Shown: positions 18,201-26,764 of the stretch, in pieces | How positions within the stretch are numbered: the stretch's first letter is position 1 | Layout: every line of letters starts with the position of its first letter | From: an uncultured Clostridia bacterium | GTDB taxonomy: Bacteria > Bacillota > Clostridia > Christensenellales > Borkfalkiaceae | NCBI GenBank assembly: GCA_944328445.1 | Contig: CALVHO010000001.1 | Location: forward strand, 62,001 to 126,000 | Direction of reading: 5' to 3' | DNA length: 64,000 nucleotides | Notes under the pieces: generated by a model | Told to the model about the DNA's origin: nothing | What the model saw: only the letters and a program-made list of their open reading frames with translations | The model's database searches: none | Position numbers and translations under genes: made by a program

Positions 18201-18239
18201 CAGCCACCGGAACAGATTTTTTTGCAGCGTATGTATCAT
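15219..18239 (-). CDS. Exported GH127-family (DUF1680) glycosidase, membrane-anchored
   Basis: 1006 residues. N-terminal signal peptide/anchor (LFRWLAVLLAACLLLGTAAL, residues 9-28), long (alpha/alpha) catalytic region, beta-rich domains, then a C-terminal TM helix (GWAVALIVVGSAAVAAGGAA) with KKKK. The zinc-thiolate site of GH127 beta-L-arabinofuranosidase is visible as E568-T-C570 and C652-C653 (DFNCCQANAARG), with C652 as candidate nucleophile. Known family activity: retaining hydrolysis of beta-L-arabinofuranosides. In this operon beta-D-arabinofuranosyl caps are a possible target (inference). Start ATG overlaps the upstream stop (ATGA). Last enzyme gene of the operon. Confidence 0.85.
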   Translation of the reverse strand: MIHTLQKNLFRWLAVLLAACLLLGTAALFAGRRAGAAAAEEKAPQRAESHLTDLDLGGYVGSVLGDNVEKWQLNALDDNPNILEAIENAAAKRTNFSSMFTDYFNSFAHYSITQDRGGNGLIGKAVALTYTQAAGAEGFGDMDVRIDADPSVDTDARGAEELWWYVNASRFGTQAVPVRLNFEEGDPSTAIRESWQPKANVTVYTIADGAAVRTPVQTDGNGYVQLPAGFCGWVCYPLNKDVFYNYWSSAVSNSVIDLADVHQFMFNVVANDSCIGKTLYFDAFSLVGTQLAVQEGVSAPPVGVAELSQKQFRQIWSVDNTYELNSYEGSVVAWYGEFIGKLLTGLVYNYRLSGDARLRAEIERIVSSLAAAQGSDGYLGTYVNGRFSLGADNWDMWNHYHIAYGLYSWYECSGDEAALRIAMKAFDYLISFMAENNGGSFIPDGGLEMNLAVSHMFAILYRETGEQRYLDACMQLLQSDWNTVGSWYADAKAGRDFYQSNLHRWESLHAVQMLSVLYEVTGEEEYFDAFEHIWYSIAKTDRHNTGAFSSGEGAKGTPYLSGAGAEIETCCTVAWMALSTEYYQMSKNPLAVDELELSYFNAMLGSVLQDHKYVTYNTPMIGEKTAGYDGRKAPSQQDISFQWNSGSPDFNCCQANAARGLGELSQWAVVSDATDLYVNYYGPSTAHTQTPAGSPIVLKQTTEYPKNGSIELKIEDLASPEAFALDLRIPSWSKQSTVQVNGEGAVSAPSGAYFRLERTWKEGDVIRIELDMGVHFWQGEENFDGYVSAYYGPILLAVDEEVSAPSTRYNTWFDAAAFEELAVSDASADGHWLYFDVSDSSGRTVRLVDFAGCGRTVDEEPGDYATWLKIDSFDLSVMPAGREYPPVWLNMLAHGISAPEGVTVSSPRAKAGEEVSFRLAGGAEGASVTVSTDAGAVLVRENDGGYCFEMPAADVTIAVTYAKEPGGLPGWAVALIVVGSAAVAAGGAALGLWLWKKKKGGGRGET

Positions 18240-21200
18240 GCTTTCTTCCTCTTGGTCGCGATGAGCACGGCCGCCGCGGCGAGCAGCAGCGCGCACAGGC
18301 CGGGCCACACCGCCACGGCCGAACCGCCGCAGCCGCCGCCCTGCACCGTAACTTCCACGGTGGCGCTTTGGCCGCCGTAGGTCACGGTCAGCGTGGCCGT
18401 CCCCTCCGCTTCGGCGCGGACGGCGGTGCCTTCCACGGCGATGCAGGCGTCGGACGAGGCCACGGTGTAACCCTCGGTGACGGTCTTCGTGCTGCCGTCG
18501 GCATAGGTGGCCGTGACGGTCAGGGCCACGTCTTTGCCCGCCTTGGCCTCGCCCGCGGTGACGGACAGGGCGGTGACGGGGTTGGCGACGGTGACGATGA
18601 CGGTGGCGCTTTGGCCGCCGTAGGTGACGGTCAGCTTGCCCTCCCCCGCTTTGGCCGCGGTGACGGACAGCCCGCTGACGGTCAGTTTGTCGTCCTGCGA
18701 GGCGACGCTCACGCCTTCGGTGACCTGCGCGCTCGTGCCGTCGTTGTACGTCACGGTGACGGCCAGGGTGCGGCTTTCCCCGATGTTGAGGGCGAACGCA
18801 TCACCCGCGGCGACGGACTGCACGCGCTTGGGCACGGTGACGGTGACGGACGCCGATTTGCCGCCCGAAACGGCCTCGATGACGGCCGTGCCGCCGCGCA
18901 CCGCGGTGACGGTGGAGCCGTTGATGCTGACCGCCTCGCCCTCGCGGATGCCGAACACGGCGCTGAGCGGCAGCTCGTCGCCGTCGTTGTAATGCCCGAC
19001 GACTTTCAGCTCGGCGCTTTGGCCGAATTCCAGGGTGAAGTCTCCCCCTTCGATCCCGATGCTTTCCAGCGTTTTGACGTAGACGGTGACGGTGAAGGTA
19101 TCCGTCTTGCCGCCGTAGGTCACGGTGACGTCCGTCTCCCCCGCTTGCAGGGGCGTGAACACGCCGTCCGCGTAGGAGAGGACGGAATCGTCCTCGATGT
19201 CCACGGAAACGGACGCGGCGGGCACCGCGTCGGACGTTTCGTCGACGAGCGTCGCCGTGACGGAAAGCGGCAGGATCGCGTTCGTCGCCAGTTCACAGTC
19301 CTCGCCCGCCAAGATCGACGCGACCGCCTTGGTCACGCGCACGGCGATCTTTGCCGTCTTTTGCCCGTACGTGGCCGTGACCTCCGCCGTGCCTTCCGAA
19401 ACGCCCGTAAGAGTGTTCCCCTGCGCGGTGACGCAACCGCCGTCCGCTTGCAGGGAGGCCGAGGCGGAAACGTCGCCCGACGTTCCGTCGTTGTAATGCG
19501 CCGTCACGGTGACGGAAACGCTCCCGCCGGCGGGCACGGAAAGCTGCGCGGGCGCGGTGATGCTCACCAATTCTTCGGGCACGGTGACAGTGAAGCTGTC
19601 GCTTTGGCCGCCGAAATGAACGGTGACGAGGGTGCTGCCCACTTTCAGGGCGGTGAAGGTGCCGTCCGCATAGGAGAGGACGGACGGATCGGCGATGACG
19701 ACCTGCGCCTGCGCGGTGACGACGGCGCTTTCGCCCACTTCGTAACCGGCGGTGACGGTGAGCGCCCCCGTGTTGCCCAGGGCGATGGAGCGGTCCTCGC
19801 CCGCGTCGACGGACAAGACGTTGTCGAGCACGGTGACGGTGAAGGTGTCCGTTTTGCCCTCGAAGGTGACGGTGATCTCGCTGCTGCCGACGCCGACGCC
19901 CGTGAGGGTGTTCCCCTCCACGGTGACGGCCTGCGTGTTCTGCGAGACGATCTCGGCGCGGTCCGTCACGTCGATCGAGACCCCGCCCGTATATTCGGCC
20001 GTGACCGTGACGTCCGCCGTGCCGTGCAGCTGTATGCTGCGGTCCTCGCCCGCCTGCACGGCCACCTGCTCGTGCGCGTTCACCGCGAAATTTTTGAAGG
20101 CGATGAGGCAGTTGTTGCGGATGTAGGCGTCCCCGGTGTCGGGCAGGGCGTCGACGGTGACGCGCAGATACAGCTGCGTGTTTTCGCCGCTTTCAAAGGT
20201 GAGGCGCAAGGTCTCGATGGCCTTGTTGATCTGCCGCGTATCCGTCAGTTCGGCCAGGGTCTCCCCCTGCCCGTCCGCCTGCGTCTCCACGCTGAACCGC
20301 ACGTTCATGGGTTTGACCATGTTCAATGCGGCGTTGAGGCCCGGAAGTTTCTGCGCGTCCACGTAGGCCGTGTACAGCGTCCCCGGCGTGACTGTGACGG
20401 GGAAGACGATCTCAGCCGCGGCGGAAGAGATATCCGCCTGCAAGACCTCGTCTCCCTCGACGGCGCTGAACGGGTCGTCGATGAGGGTGACGTTTTCGCT
20501 CTTCTGCGCCCCGGAGAGATCCAACTCGTCGCGCACGTCCGCCTCGTAGAGGACGGCTTCGTCGATCTGCATGACGCGCCAGCTCATCGGCACTTCGGCG
20601 GCGTCGGGCACGTCGTATTCCAGAACAAAGGTGTAGTCGGTCGCGGCGCCCGTTTTGAGCACGCCGCCGAGCTTGATGTACTGTTCAAAAGCGTCCTGCC
20701 CGATCAGGTCGGCGCGGAAATCGACGTGGCTGACGACCTCGTCTCCGCTGACGAGCTTGACCGAAAAGACGTCCTTTTCGTGCGGGATCTGCGCCATCGC
20801 CGTATACGCCTTGCGCACCCAGATGCTGAAATTGTACTCGGTGTCCGCTTTCAGCGTGACGTTTTGCGTCAGCTGCACGGGGGCGCCGTCGGCGGTGCCG
20901 AGGTAGCCGCTGAACCCGTCCGACAGGCAGTACGGGTCCCAGTTGCCGTTGAAGCCGCTGCCCGCCGTGGGTTGCTGCCAGTTGTCGAAGTGCCAGGCTC
21001 CGTCCCACAAGCCCGTAAAGCCCGCGTTTGCGATCTCGTTGACCTTGCCTTCGGGGGCGGCGGAATAGGGTTCGACGAGGATGTCGTCGATGATGAGGCC
21101 GCAGCCGGGGCTGACGGTCGTGGGGTAGACCGAGATGCGCAGCAGCCCGCCCGGATCGCAGGGAATGACCTGCGTGACGAGCATGCCCTTGCCCTCGGCG

Positions 21201-21700
21201 TCCATGGCCATGGGCGGGCGGCCCTGCTCGTCGGTCCCCGCGGTGTTGATCTGGCGGTGTTCGCCGTAGTTGTTGCTCGGCCAGCCCGAGCGCACGCGGA
21301 AGGAGAGGTCTCCCGCCGCGGCCTTCTTCACGTAAAACGAGACGATGTACGGTGCCCAGGCGACGGCGTCCGTCTTTTCGATGATGAGGGCGCGCTCGTC
21401 GTCGTTTGCCGCGGCCTGCGCGTACATGAACTTCAAGGCCTTGTTGCCGTCCTTTTCGGTCACGATCTCCATCTCCGCGGCCGCGGACGAATAGATCTGC
21501 GAAGTGACCTGCTTCCTTCCGCCCTCCCCCTCGGTGACGGCCGCGTCTTCAAAGTCCTCGAAGATGACGGCGTCGTCGGCCGTGGTGGCGGCGAAAGCCT
21601 TGTTCCCGAACAGCCCGCCGAGGCAGGCCGCCCCCGCCAGCAGCGCCGCCAGACAGACGGCGGCCAGGCAGGCGATCCAACTTTTGCGCGTTCTTGACAT
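18236..21700 (-). CDS. Large surface protein with bacterial Ig-like repeats and GGC-TM-RKK C-terminus
   Basis: 1154 residues. Signal peptide (WIACLAAVCLAALLAGAACL). Residues about 30-400 look like two carbohydrate-binding-like beta-sandwich domains (FEDFEDAAVTEGEGG; FTGLWDGAWHFDNWQQPTAG). From about residue 540 there are roughly seven Big-type Ig repeats of 75-85 residues, each ending like EVTATYGQKTAKIAVRV. The C-terminus has GGGCGGSAVAVWPGLC, a TM stretch and KRKKA. Function probably glycan binding or cell-surface display. No catalytic domain recognised. Gap of 38 bp from the DUF4185 gene upstream; ATGA overlap with GH127 downstream. Confidence 0.75.
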   Translation of the reverse strand: MSRTRKSWIACLAAVCLAALLAGAACLGGLFGNKAFAATTADDAVIFEDFEDAAVTEGEGGRKQVTSQIYSSAAAEMEIVTEKDGNKALKFMYAQAAANDDERALIIEKTDAVAWAPYIVSFYVKKAAAGDLSFRVRSGWPSNNYGEHRQINTAGTDEQGRPPMAMDAEGKGMLVTQVIPCDPGGLLRISVYPTTVSPGCGLIIDDILVEPYSAAPEGKVNEIANAGFTGLWDGAWHFDNWQQPTAGSGFNGNWDPYCLSDGFSGYLGTADGAPVQLTQNVTLKADTEYNFSIWVRKAYTAMAQIPHEKDVFSVKLVSGDEVVSHVDFRADLIGQDAFEQYIKLGGVLKTGAATDYTFVLEYDVPDAAEVPMSWRVMQIDEAVLYEADVRDELDLSGAQKSENVTLIDDPFSAVEGDEVLQADISSAAAEIVFPVTVTPGTLYTAYVDAQKLPGLNAALNMVKPMNVRFSVETQADGQGETLAELTDTRQINKAIETLRLTFESGENTQLYLRVTVDALPDTGDAYIRNNCLIAFKNFAVNAHEQVAVQAGEDRSIQLHGTADVTVTAEYTGGVSIDVTDRAEIVSQNTQAVTVEGNTLTGVGVGSSEITVTFEGKTDTFTVTVLDNVLSVDAGEDRSIALGNTGALTVTAGYEVGESAVVTAQAQVVIADPSVLSYADGTFTALKVGSTLVTVHFGGQSDSFTVTVPEELVSITAPAQLSVPAGGSVSVTVTAHYNDGTSGDVSASASLQADGGCVTAQGNTLTGVSEGTAEVTATYGQKTAKIAVRVTKAVASILAGEDCELATNAILPLSVTATLVDETSDAVPAASVSVDIEDDSVLSYADGVFTPLQAGETDVTVTYGGKTDTFTVTVYVKTLESIGIEGGDFTLEFGQSAELKVVGHYNDGDELPLSAVFGIREGEAVSINGSTVTAVRGGTAVIEAVSGGKSASVTVTVPKRVQSVAAGDAFALNIGESRTLAVTVTYNDGTSAQVTEGVSVASQDDKLTVSGLSVTAAKAGEGKLTVTYGGQSATVIVTVANPVTALSVTAGEAKAGKDVALTVTATYADGSTKTVTEGYTVASSDACIAVEGTAVRAEAEGTATLTVTYGGQSATVEVTVQGGGCGGSAVAVWPGLCALLLAAAAVLIATKRKKA

Positions 21701-21738
21701 CCTTTCCCTCCTTATATCGCGTATTTGAGCGGCGCTTT

Positions 21739-22962
21739 TCAGACGAGCGTCACTTCCATGACGAATGTGTTGTATACGGGCATCCACTGCGAGAGGAAGA
21801 AGTAGAAGGTCTTGCCCCCGTCGGCGGAGAATTTTTCATGGCACATGCCGCCGTACAAGCCGGGGTACTCGGCGGCGGTGATGAGCGTTTCGCAGGAGGA
21901 CCACTCGCCCCAGAGCGTATCCGCCGTGCAGAACACGAGGGCGTTGGCCTTGTAAAAGACGGCCATCCACTTTTTCAGGTAGGCGTTGTACATGACCGAG
22001 ATCTCGCCGACGGTGGGCATGATGACGTAGGCGCCGTCCGCCTTGTTCGCCGCGGCCAGCCCCTCCGCCCCCTTGGCAAAGACGGGGCCCTCCCCGCTGC
22101 GGCCCGTGAAGTATTCGTATTCTTCAAAATTTTCGATGTTTTCGGCGCGCACGCGGGCGAGCTTGGCGCCGCCGCTGCGGCCCTGCGGCAGTCCGAACAG
22201 GTAGATGTAGCCGTCCTTGCCGTCGACGGGGAACACCTGCATGAAGTTGGGCGCGACGCGCCCCTCGGGCGTGACGCTGCCCGCGCCTTCCTGCAAGGAG
22301 ACGTCGCTGTTGGCCAGCGTGACGGCCTGGTCGAGCAGCTCCCCTTCGAGGTCGTTGAAGAAGGTCATGCCGTACACGCGCTGCCACGTTTTGCCGTCGT
22401 CCTCCGACTTGACGCACGAACAGTAGTTGACCAGCCATTCCCCGGGCGTCGTCCAGGAGCGGACGGACATGTAAAAGAGGTACATGGTGCCGCCCACCTC
22501 GATGCCGCCCGTGGGGATCTTGGTCATTTCCTTCCCGTCCTCGTGCACGCCCTCGATGACGGCGCGCGCCAGGCCCGTGGGGCCGGTGTAAAAGCCGTCG
22601 ATGGTCAGCCCGTCGGAGAGGTCGAAGTCCTTGGTCTCGGCCAAAACGTTGCTGCGCCACATGCCCGTCATGTCCGTATTGCGCTGAAAGGTATCCCCGA
22701 AGGCGAGGTACATGGTGCCGTTGCGGCTGTTGTAGAGGGGGAAGCCGAGGTCGGTGCCGCCGATCTGCCAGCCCGCGAGGGTATCGGTGACGGCGGCTTC
22801 GCCCGTCAGCTGCGCGACGGTGCGCACGTTGTAAACGAGATGCGAATAGCTCATAGTGTCGTCCTCATAACCGCCAGGGCCGCCGCGGTCGTCGCAGGCG
22901 GAGAGCAGGCAGGCAGCCGCCGCCAGCAGCAGCGAAAGCGCCAAAGAGAGAAATTTTTTCAT
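21739..22962 (-). CDS. DUF4185/GH183-family lipoprotein, copy 1 (candidate endo-D-arabinanase)
   Basis: 407 residues. Lipoprotein signal LLAAAACLLSACDD (lipobox LSAC). Beta-propeller-like core with the family pattern GGTDLGFPLYNSRNGTMYLA-FGDTF (about residues 75-100), IPTGGIEVGGTMYLFYMSV and MQVFPVDGKDGYIYLFGLPQ. DUF4185 proteins are now classed as GH183, with endo-D-arabinanase activity on mycobacterial arabinan. Surface-anchored, so it would cut polymer outside. ATGA overlap with copy 2 upstream. Confidence 0.8.
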   Translation of the reverse strand: MKKFLSLALSLLLAAAACLLSACDDRGGPGGYEDDTMSYSHLVYNVRTVAQLTGEAAVTDTLAGWQIGGTDLGFPLYNSRNGTMYLAFGDTFQRNTDMTGMWRSNVLAETKDFDLSDGLTIDGFYTGPTGLARAVIEGVHEDGKEMTKIPTGGIEVGGTMYLFYMSVRSWTTPGEWLVNYCSCVKSEDDGKTWQRVYGMTFFNDLEGELLDQAVTLANSDVSLQEGAGSVTPEGRVAPNFMQVFPVDGKDGYIYLFGLPQGRSGGAKLARVRAENIENFEEYEYFTGRSGEGPVFAKGAEGLAAANKADGAYVIMPTVGEISVMYNAYLKKWMAVFYKANALVFCTADTLWGEWSSCETLITAAEYPGLYGGMCHEKFSADGGKTFYFFLSQWMPVYNTFVMEVTLV

Positions 22963-24272
22963 TGCAGCTCCACCTTGATCAGACAGCTGTTGTAGGTGGG
23001 CATCCACTGCGAAACGACGACGTAGAAGATCTTTCCGTTCTCTTCACTGAGCTTTTCGTGGATCTGCCCGCCGTAGGATACCCCCTCGGCGATGGGCTGA
23101 AAATCGTCGGAATCGCAGATCTTGTACGGTTCGGACCATTCTCCCCAGAGCGCGTCGGCCGTGCGCATGGTCAGGCCCTTGTTTTGGCCGTCGATGCTGT
23201 TCACGCTCACCCACTTGCCGAGATAGGCGTTGTAGGCGAAGGAGATCTCGCCGCAGGGGGCCTCGATGACCAGGCCCGCGTCCTTTTCCCAGACGGCGGC
23301 CAGGCCTTCCTTGCCCTTGACGAACTGCGGCGCGCCGCTTTGGTCCTTGCCCGTGTAGTACTCGTATTCGTCGAACTTTTCGATGTTTTCGGGGCGGACC
23401 CTGCCCAGCTTGACGCCCATCGCGCGGCCGCCGGGGATGCCGAGGATGTAGATGTAGCCGTCCTTGCCGTCGACGGGGAACACCTGCATGAAGTTGGGCG
23501 CGACGCGCCCTTCCAAGGTGACGTAGTCGCTTTCCGAAGGGTCGCGGTCGCGCTGGTCGACCGTCTGGTTGGCAAGGCGGAGCGTGTCCTCGGCGATGGT
23601 CTGCGGCGTGAAGGCGTACGGCCCGCTCTCGTAGCGGGAAGGATCGGTCACGCCGACGTTTGCGCCCACTTCCTTGACGCCGTCGGTGACGGGCCAGGTC
23701 ATGTCGTACACGCGCTGCCACGTTTTGCCGTCGTCCTCCGATTTGACCGCGCCGTTGTAGTTGACGATCCAGCCGTCCCACTGGCGGATGGACATGTAAA
23801 AGAGGTACATGGTGCCGCCCACTTCGATGCCGCCCGTGGGGATCTTGGTGGCCTCGTAGCCCGCGCTGAGGTTGTGGTAGCCGTCGATGACGGCCTTGGC
23901 CGCGCCCGTCGGGCCCTTGTAATAGTCCTCGATGGCGATGCCGTCCGAAAAGTCGAAATCGCGGGACATGGCCAGCGTGTTGCTCCGCCAGGACGTCGTC
24001 TGCCCGGGGTCGCCGAAGGTGTCCCCGAAGGCGTAGTACATCGTGTCGTTGCGGCTGTTATAAATGGGGAAGCCGAGGTCGGTGCCGCCCACGTTCCATT
24101 GCAGGGTGTTGACGGTGCCGTGTTCGCCCGTCATGCGGGCCACGAAGGACGCTTCCTTGACGGGGCCTTCGCCGTATTTCCATTTTTGCATGTTCCCCTC
24201 CCCCGCGCAGGCGGTCGCCGCCGCCAGCACCAGCGCGGCAAGCACCGCCGCGATCCTTGTTAAATGCTTCAT
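22959..24272 (-). CDS. DUF4185/GH183-family lipoprotein, copy 2 (candidate endo-D-arabinanase)
   Basis: 437 residues. Lipobox LAAATAC in the signal. Same core as copy 1: GGTDLGFPIYNSRNDTMYYA-FGDTF, IPTGGIEVGGTMYLFYMSI, MQVFPVDGKDGYIYILGIPG. Carries an extra loop of about 30 residues (VGANVGVTDPSRYESGPYAF) absent from copy 1, which may alter the substrate cleft. Clearly a tandem duplicate of copy 1. Start ATG overlaps copy 3 stop by ATGA; the in-frame upstream extension belongs to copy 3 in another frame. Confidence 0.8.
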   Translation of the reverse strand: MKHLTRIAAVLAALVLAAATACAGEGNMQKWKYGEGPVKEASFVARMTGEHGTVNTLQWNVGGTDLGFPIYNSRNDTMYYAFGDTFGDPGQTTSWRSNTLAMSRDFDFSDGIAIEDYYKGPTGAAKAVIDGYHNLSAGYEATKIPTGGIEVGGTMYLFYMSIRQWDGWIVNYNGAVKSEDDGKTWQRVYDMTWPVTDGVKEVGANVGVTDPSRYESGPYAFTPQTIAEDTLRLANQTVDQRDRDPSESDYVTLEGRVAPNFMQVFPVDGKDGYIYILGIPGGRAMGVKLGRVRPENIEKFDEYEYYTGKDQSGAPQFVKGKEGLAAVWEKDAGLVIEAPCGEISFAYNAYLGKWVSVNSIDGQNKGLTMRTADALWGEWSEPYKICDSDDFQPIAEGVSYGGQIHEKLSEENGKIFYVVVSQWMPTYNSCLIKVELQ

Positions 24273-25543
24273 CGCAGGACAAGCTCCATCAGCTGTACGT
24301 TGTACGTGGGGAACCAGACGGACATCAGGAAGTAGATCCTGCGGCCGCCCGCGTCCGCCATCTTCGGGTGCGTGAAGGCGCAATAGGCGTCGTTCAAGCC
24401 GAATTCGCCGTTGGAAAAGACGGTATCCGCCTCCGAGAACGGCCCGTACGGGGTGTCGCTCGTGCGCAGCACGATGGAAGAACCCATCTGGTACAGCGCC
24501 ACGTATTTGGACAGGTATTCGTTGTAGACGATGGTCATCTCGCCGCAGGGGCCGTAGATGACCGAGCTGTTTTCGTTGCGGTCGGCCAAGAGGTATTGCA
24601 GCCCCTCGCTGCCCCGCACGAAGACGGGCTCCTCGCCGTCATACCCCACGAAATACTCGTAGGCGTCCTTGTTTTCAAAGTCCGCCTTCTTCACGCGCGC
24701 GGTTTTGAGGCTGCTCATGCGCCCGCCGCGCAGGCCGTAGATGTAGACGTAGTCTCCCGCCTCGACGGGGAAGATCTGCCCGAAGTTGGGCGCTTCCTCG
24801 TAGCTCCATTGCAGGGAAGGGAGCTGCGAAAAGGTCTTGCCGCCGTCCGAGGACTTCATCACACGGTTGGAATGCACGCACCACTGCCCCGTGCCGCCGA
24901 AGCCCCAGCCCGCCACTTCCATGTAGAAGATGTAGATGCTGCCGCCGAGCTCGATGGCGCCCGTGGGGATGCAGGTGTTTGTGTCGATGACCTGCCCTTC
25001 GGCGTCGAGCTCGGTGCCCGGGTGCCAGGCCCGCGTGAGCGCGCCCGAGGTATAGTTGGCTTCCAGCTCGGTATCGGGCGTGATCTGCAATTTGTTCCGC
25101 CCGTAGTTGTTGGCGGTGGCGATCCCCTCCACGGCCCCGTCAAAGCGGATCCCGCGGGAAAACTCGAACAGCTCGGTGTAGAGGATGGCGTTGTTGTTCC
25201 ACGGCCAGGACATATCGCTGCCCGCGTAGGTATCGCCGAAGCAGAAATACAGCCGCTCCTGCGTGGGCGAATAGAAGGGTATGCCGAGGTCGGTGCCGCC
25301 GATGCCGTAGGGCAAGGTGCTGCCGCGCAGCGCGTCCTCGCCCGTGGCGGTGCCCACGCGCGCGACGAAATCGATGTACTTGCCGCCGCGCTCGATGGCG
25401 CCTTCGGGCTTTTCGATGGTGATCTCGCTCTCGTAGCCGCCGTCCTCGTAGGGGTTGGGAGGGGCGGGCACGTCCGTCCTGCCGCAGCCCGCGCAGGCGA
25501 GGGCCAGCGCGGCCGCGGCCAGGATCGCTATCAGTTTTTTCAT
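24269..25543 (-). CDS. DUF4185/GH183-family lipoprotein, copy 3 (candidate endo-D-arabinanase)
   Basis: 424 residues. Lipobox LACAGC. More divergent: GGTDLGIPFYSPTQERLYFC-FGDTY, IPTGAIELGGSIYIFYMEV, FGQIFPVEAGDYVYIYGLRG. Same fold and order of motifs, so probably a different bond or branch specificity. ATGA overlap with the X2-domain gene upstream and with copy 2 downstream, giving strict stoichiometric coupling of the set. Confidence 0.78.
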   Translation of the reverse strand: MKKLIAILAAAALALACAGCGRTDVPAPPNPYEDGGYESEITIEKPEGAIERGGKYIDFVARVGTATGEDALRGSTLPYGIGGTDLGIPFYSPTQERLYFCFGDTYAGSDMSWPWNNNAILYTELFEFSRGIRFDGAVEGIATANNYGRNKLQITPDTELEANYTSGALTRAWHPGTELDAEGQVIDTNTCIPTGAIELGGSIYIFYMEVAGWGFGGTGQWCVHSNRVMKSSDGGKTFSQLPSLQWSYEEAPNFGQIFPVEAGDYVYIYGLRGGRMSSLKTARVKKADFENKDAYEYFVGYDGEEPVFVRGSEGLQYLLADRNENSSVIYGPCGEMTIVYNEYLSKYVALYQMGSSIVLRTSDTPYGPFSEADTVFSNGEFGLNDAYCAFTHPKMADAGGRRIYFLMSVWFPTYNVQLMELVLR

Positions 25544-26709
25544 TTCCGTTTGGCGCTCTTTTTGCGCAGGGTCAGGCACAGTCCGCCCGCCACGAGCAGG
25601 ACGGCAGCCACGCCGGCCATGCTGCCCACGGCCGCGCCGCGGCATCCGCCGCCCTCTTCGCCCGCGCCTTCGCCCACGGTGATCGTGAAGGAGACGGAGC
25701 CTTCGAGGGTGTTGGCCGTAAAGGTGTGTTCGCCCGCTTCGAGGGTGGCGAGATAGTCGGCCGAGAGCACGACGGTGCAGATCTCCCCTTCCTGCGTTTT
25801 GGTGAACGCGGTGGCATTGACGTTGGCGTCTCCGCGGCGGATGGTGTTGAGCGTTTCGCCCTTGGTGTTGATCTTCACGGTCACGTCGGCGGGGTTCTTC
25901 GTATCAAAGGTGAGCGCCGCGTCGGGATCGACGAGCTCGGGCGAAAGGTCTTCGACGGTGGTATCGATCCACTTGATGATCTTCACGTTGTCGATCAGCA
26001 TGCGGTCGTTCGGGTCCGTTTCGGGCGTCACGGGCATGAGCCAGCGGATGCTGTTGGCCACCAGCGTGCCGGGGTTGACTTCGAGGGTCAGCGAGACCTT
26101 TTTCCAGCCTGCGCCGTTGGCGCCTTCGGACCACTCCACAGGCCAGGTGGCGGGGTTGGCGCCGGGCGTCGTGGTGGCGGGGTCGGTGCCGTCGAGGGCG
26201 ATGATGTGGTGATCGGCGCCCGTGGCGGGGGCAAAGCTGAAATTGATGGTCGAGCCGTAATCCTTCCTGCCCTCGTATTGCGACAGGGCGGAAGCGGCGT
26301 ACGGGTCCATGCTCGCCACTTCGAGCTTGTACTCAAATTCGACGGTCATGTAGTCGCCGACGTTGAATTCGTTGCTGATGAACACGAACGCGCTCGAATA
26401 GGGGCGCTTTTTACCCGAGCTCTGCTTCAATTCCAAAACGTGGTTGCCGTCGAGGTCGATGACCTTGGCGGGATCGTCATAGGTGATGTTGGTGCCCCAC
26501 TGGAAGGAAGCCGCCGAGGAATTGCCGAACACGGTGCCCGCCTCGAACTCGTCGAAGGTGCCGCCGAGAACGGTGTTTTCGGCCACGAAGGTGCCGTCGT
26601 CGGGCACGACGGACTCGGCGCGGGCGGGAATGGCAAACAGGGCCAGGACGGACGCCAGCAGCGCCGCCAGCAGGCCGTATACGAGCGTGTGTTTCAGGGT
26701 GCTTTTCAT
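25540..26709 (-). CDS. Exported X2/Ig-like carbohydrate-binding protein with GGGC-TM-RKK C-terminus
   Basis: 389 residues. Signal peptide (VYGLLAALLASVLALFAIPA), a beta-sandwich CBM-like domain (about 35-235: FDEFEAGTVFGNSSAASFQW; DNVKIIKWIDTTVEDLSP), then an X2-type Ig-like module (FDTKNPADVTVKINTKGETL to GSVSFTITV), and the C-terminus EEGGGCRGAAVGSMAG plus TM helix and RKKSAKRK. No catalytic residues recognised; likely a surface glycan-binding protein. SD-preceded ATG; 55 bp after the GH172 gene. Confidence 0.7.
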   Translation of the reverse strand: MKSTLKHTLVYGLLAALLASVLALFAIPARAESVVPDDGTFVAENTVLGGTFDEFEAGTVFGNSSAASFQWGTNITYDDPAKVIDLDGNHVLELKQSSGKKRPYSSAFVFISNEFNVGDYMTVEFEYKLEVASMDPYAASALSQYEGRKDYGSTINFSFAPATGADHHIIALDGTDPATTTPGANPATWPVEWSEGANGAGWKKVSLTLEVNPGTLVANSIRWLMPVTPETDPNDRMLIDNVKIIKWIDTTVEDLSPELVDPDAALTFDTKNPADVTVKINTKGETLNTIRRGDANVNATAFTKTQEGEICTVVLSADYLATLEAGEHTFTANTLEGSVSFTITVGEGAGEEGGGCRGAAVGSMAGVAAVLLVAGGLCLTLRKKSAKRK

Positions 26710-26764
26710 CTTTTTCCTCCATAGATCGGATTATTTTTCGGCGCCGCGCCTCGCGGGGCGGCGC

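Noticed and set aside
15102..21697. Plus-strand open frames of about 1100 codons opposite GH127 and the Ig-like protein
   Set aside because: Antisense shadows of genes with signal peptides, SD sites and known motifs; His/Arg/Asp-rich products without domains.
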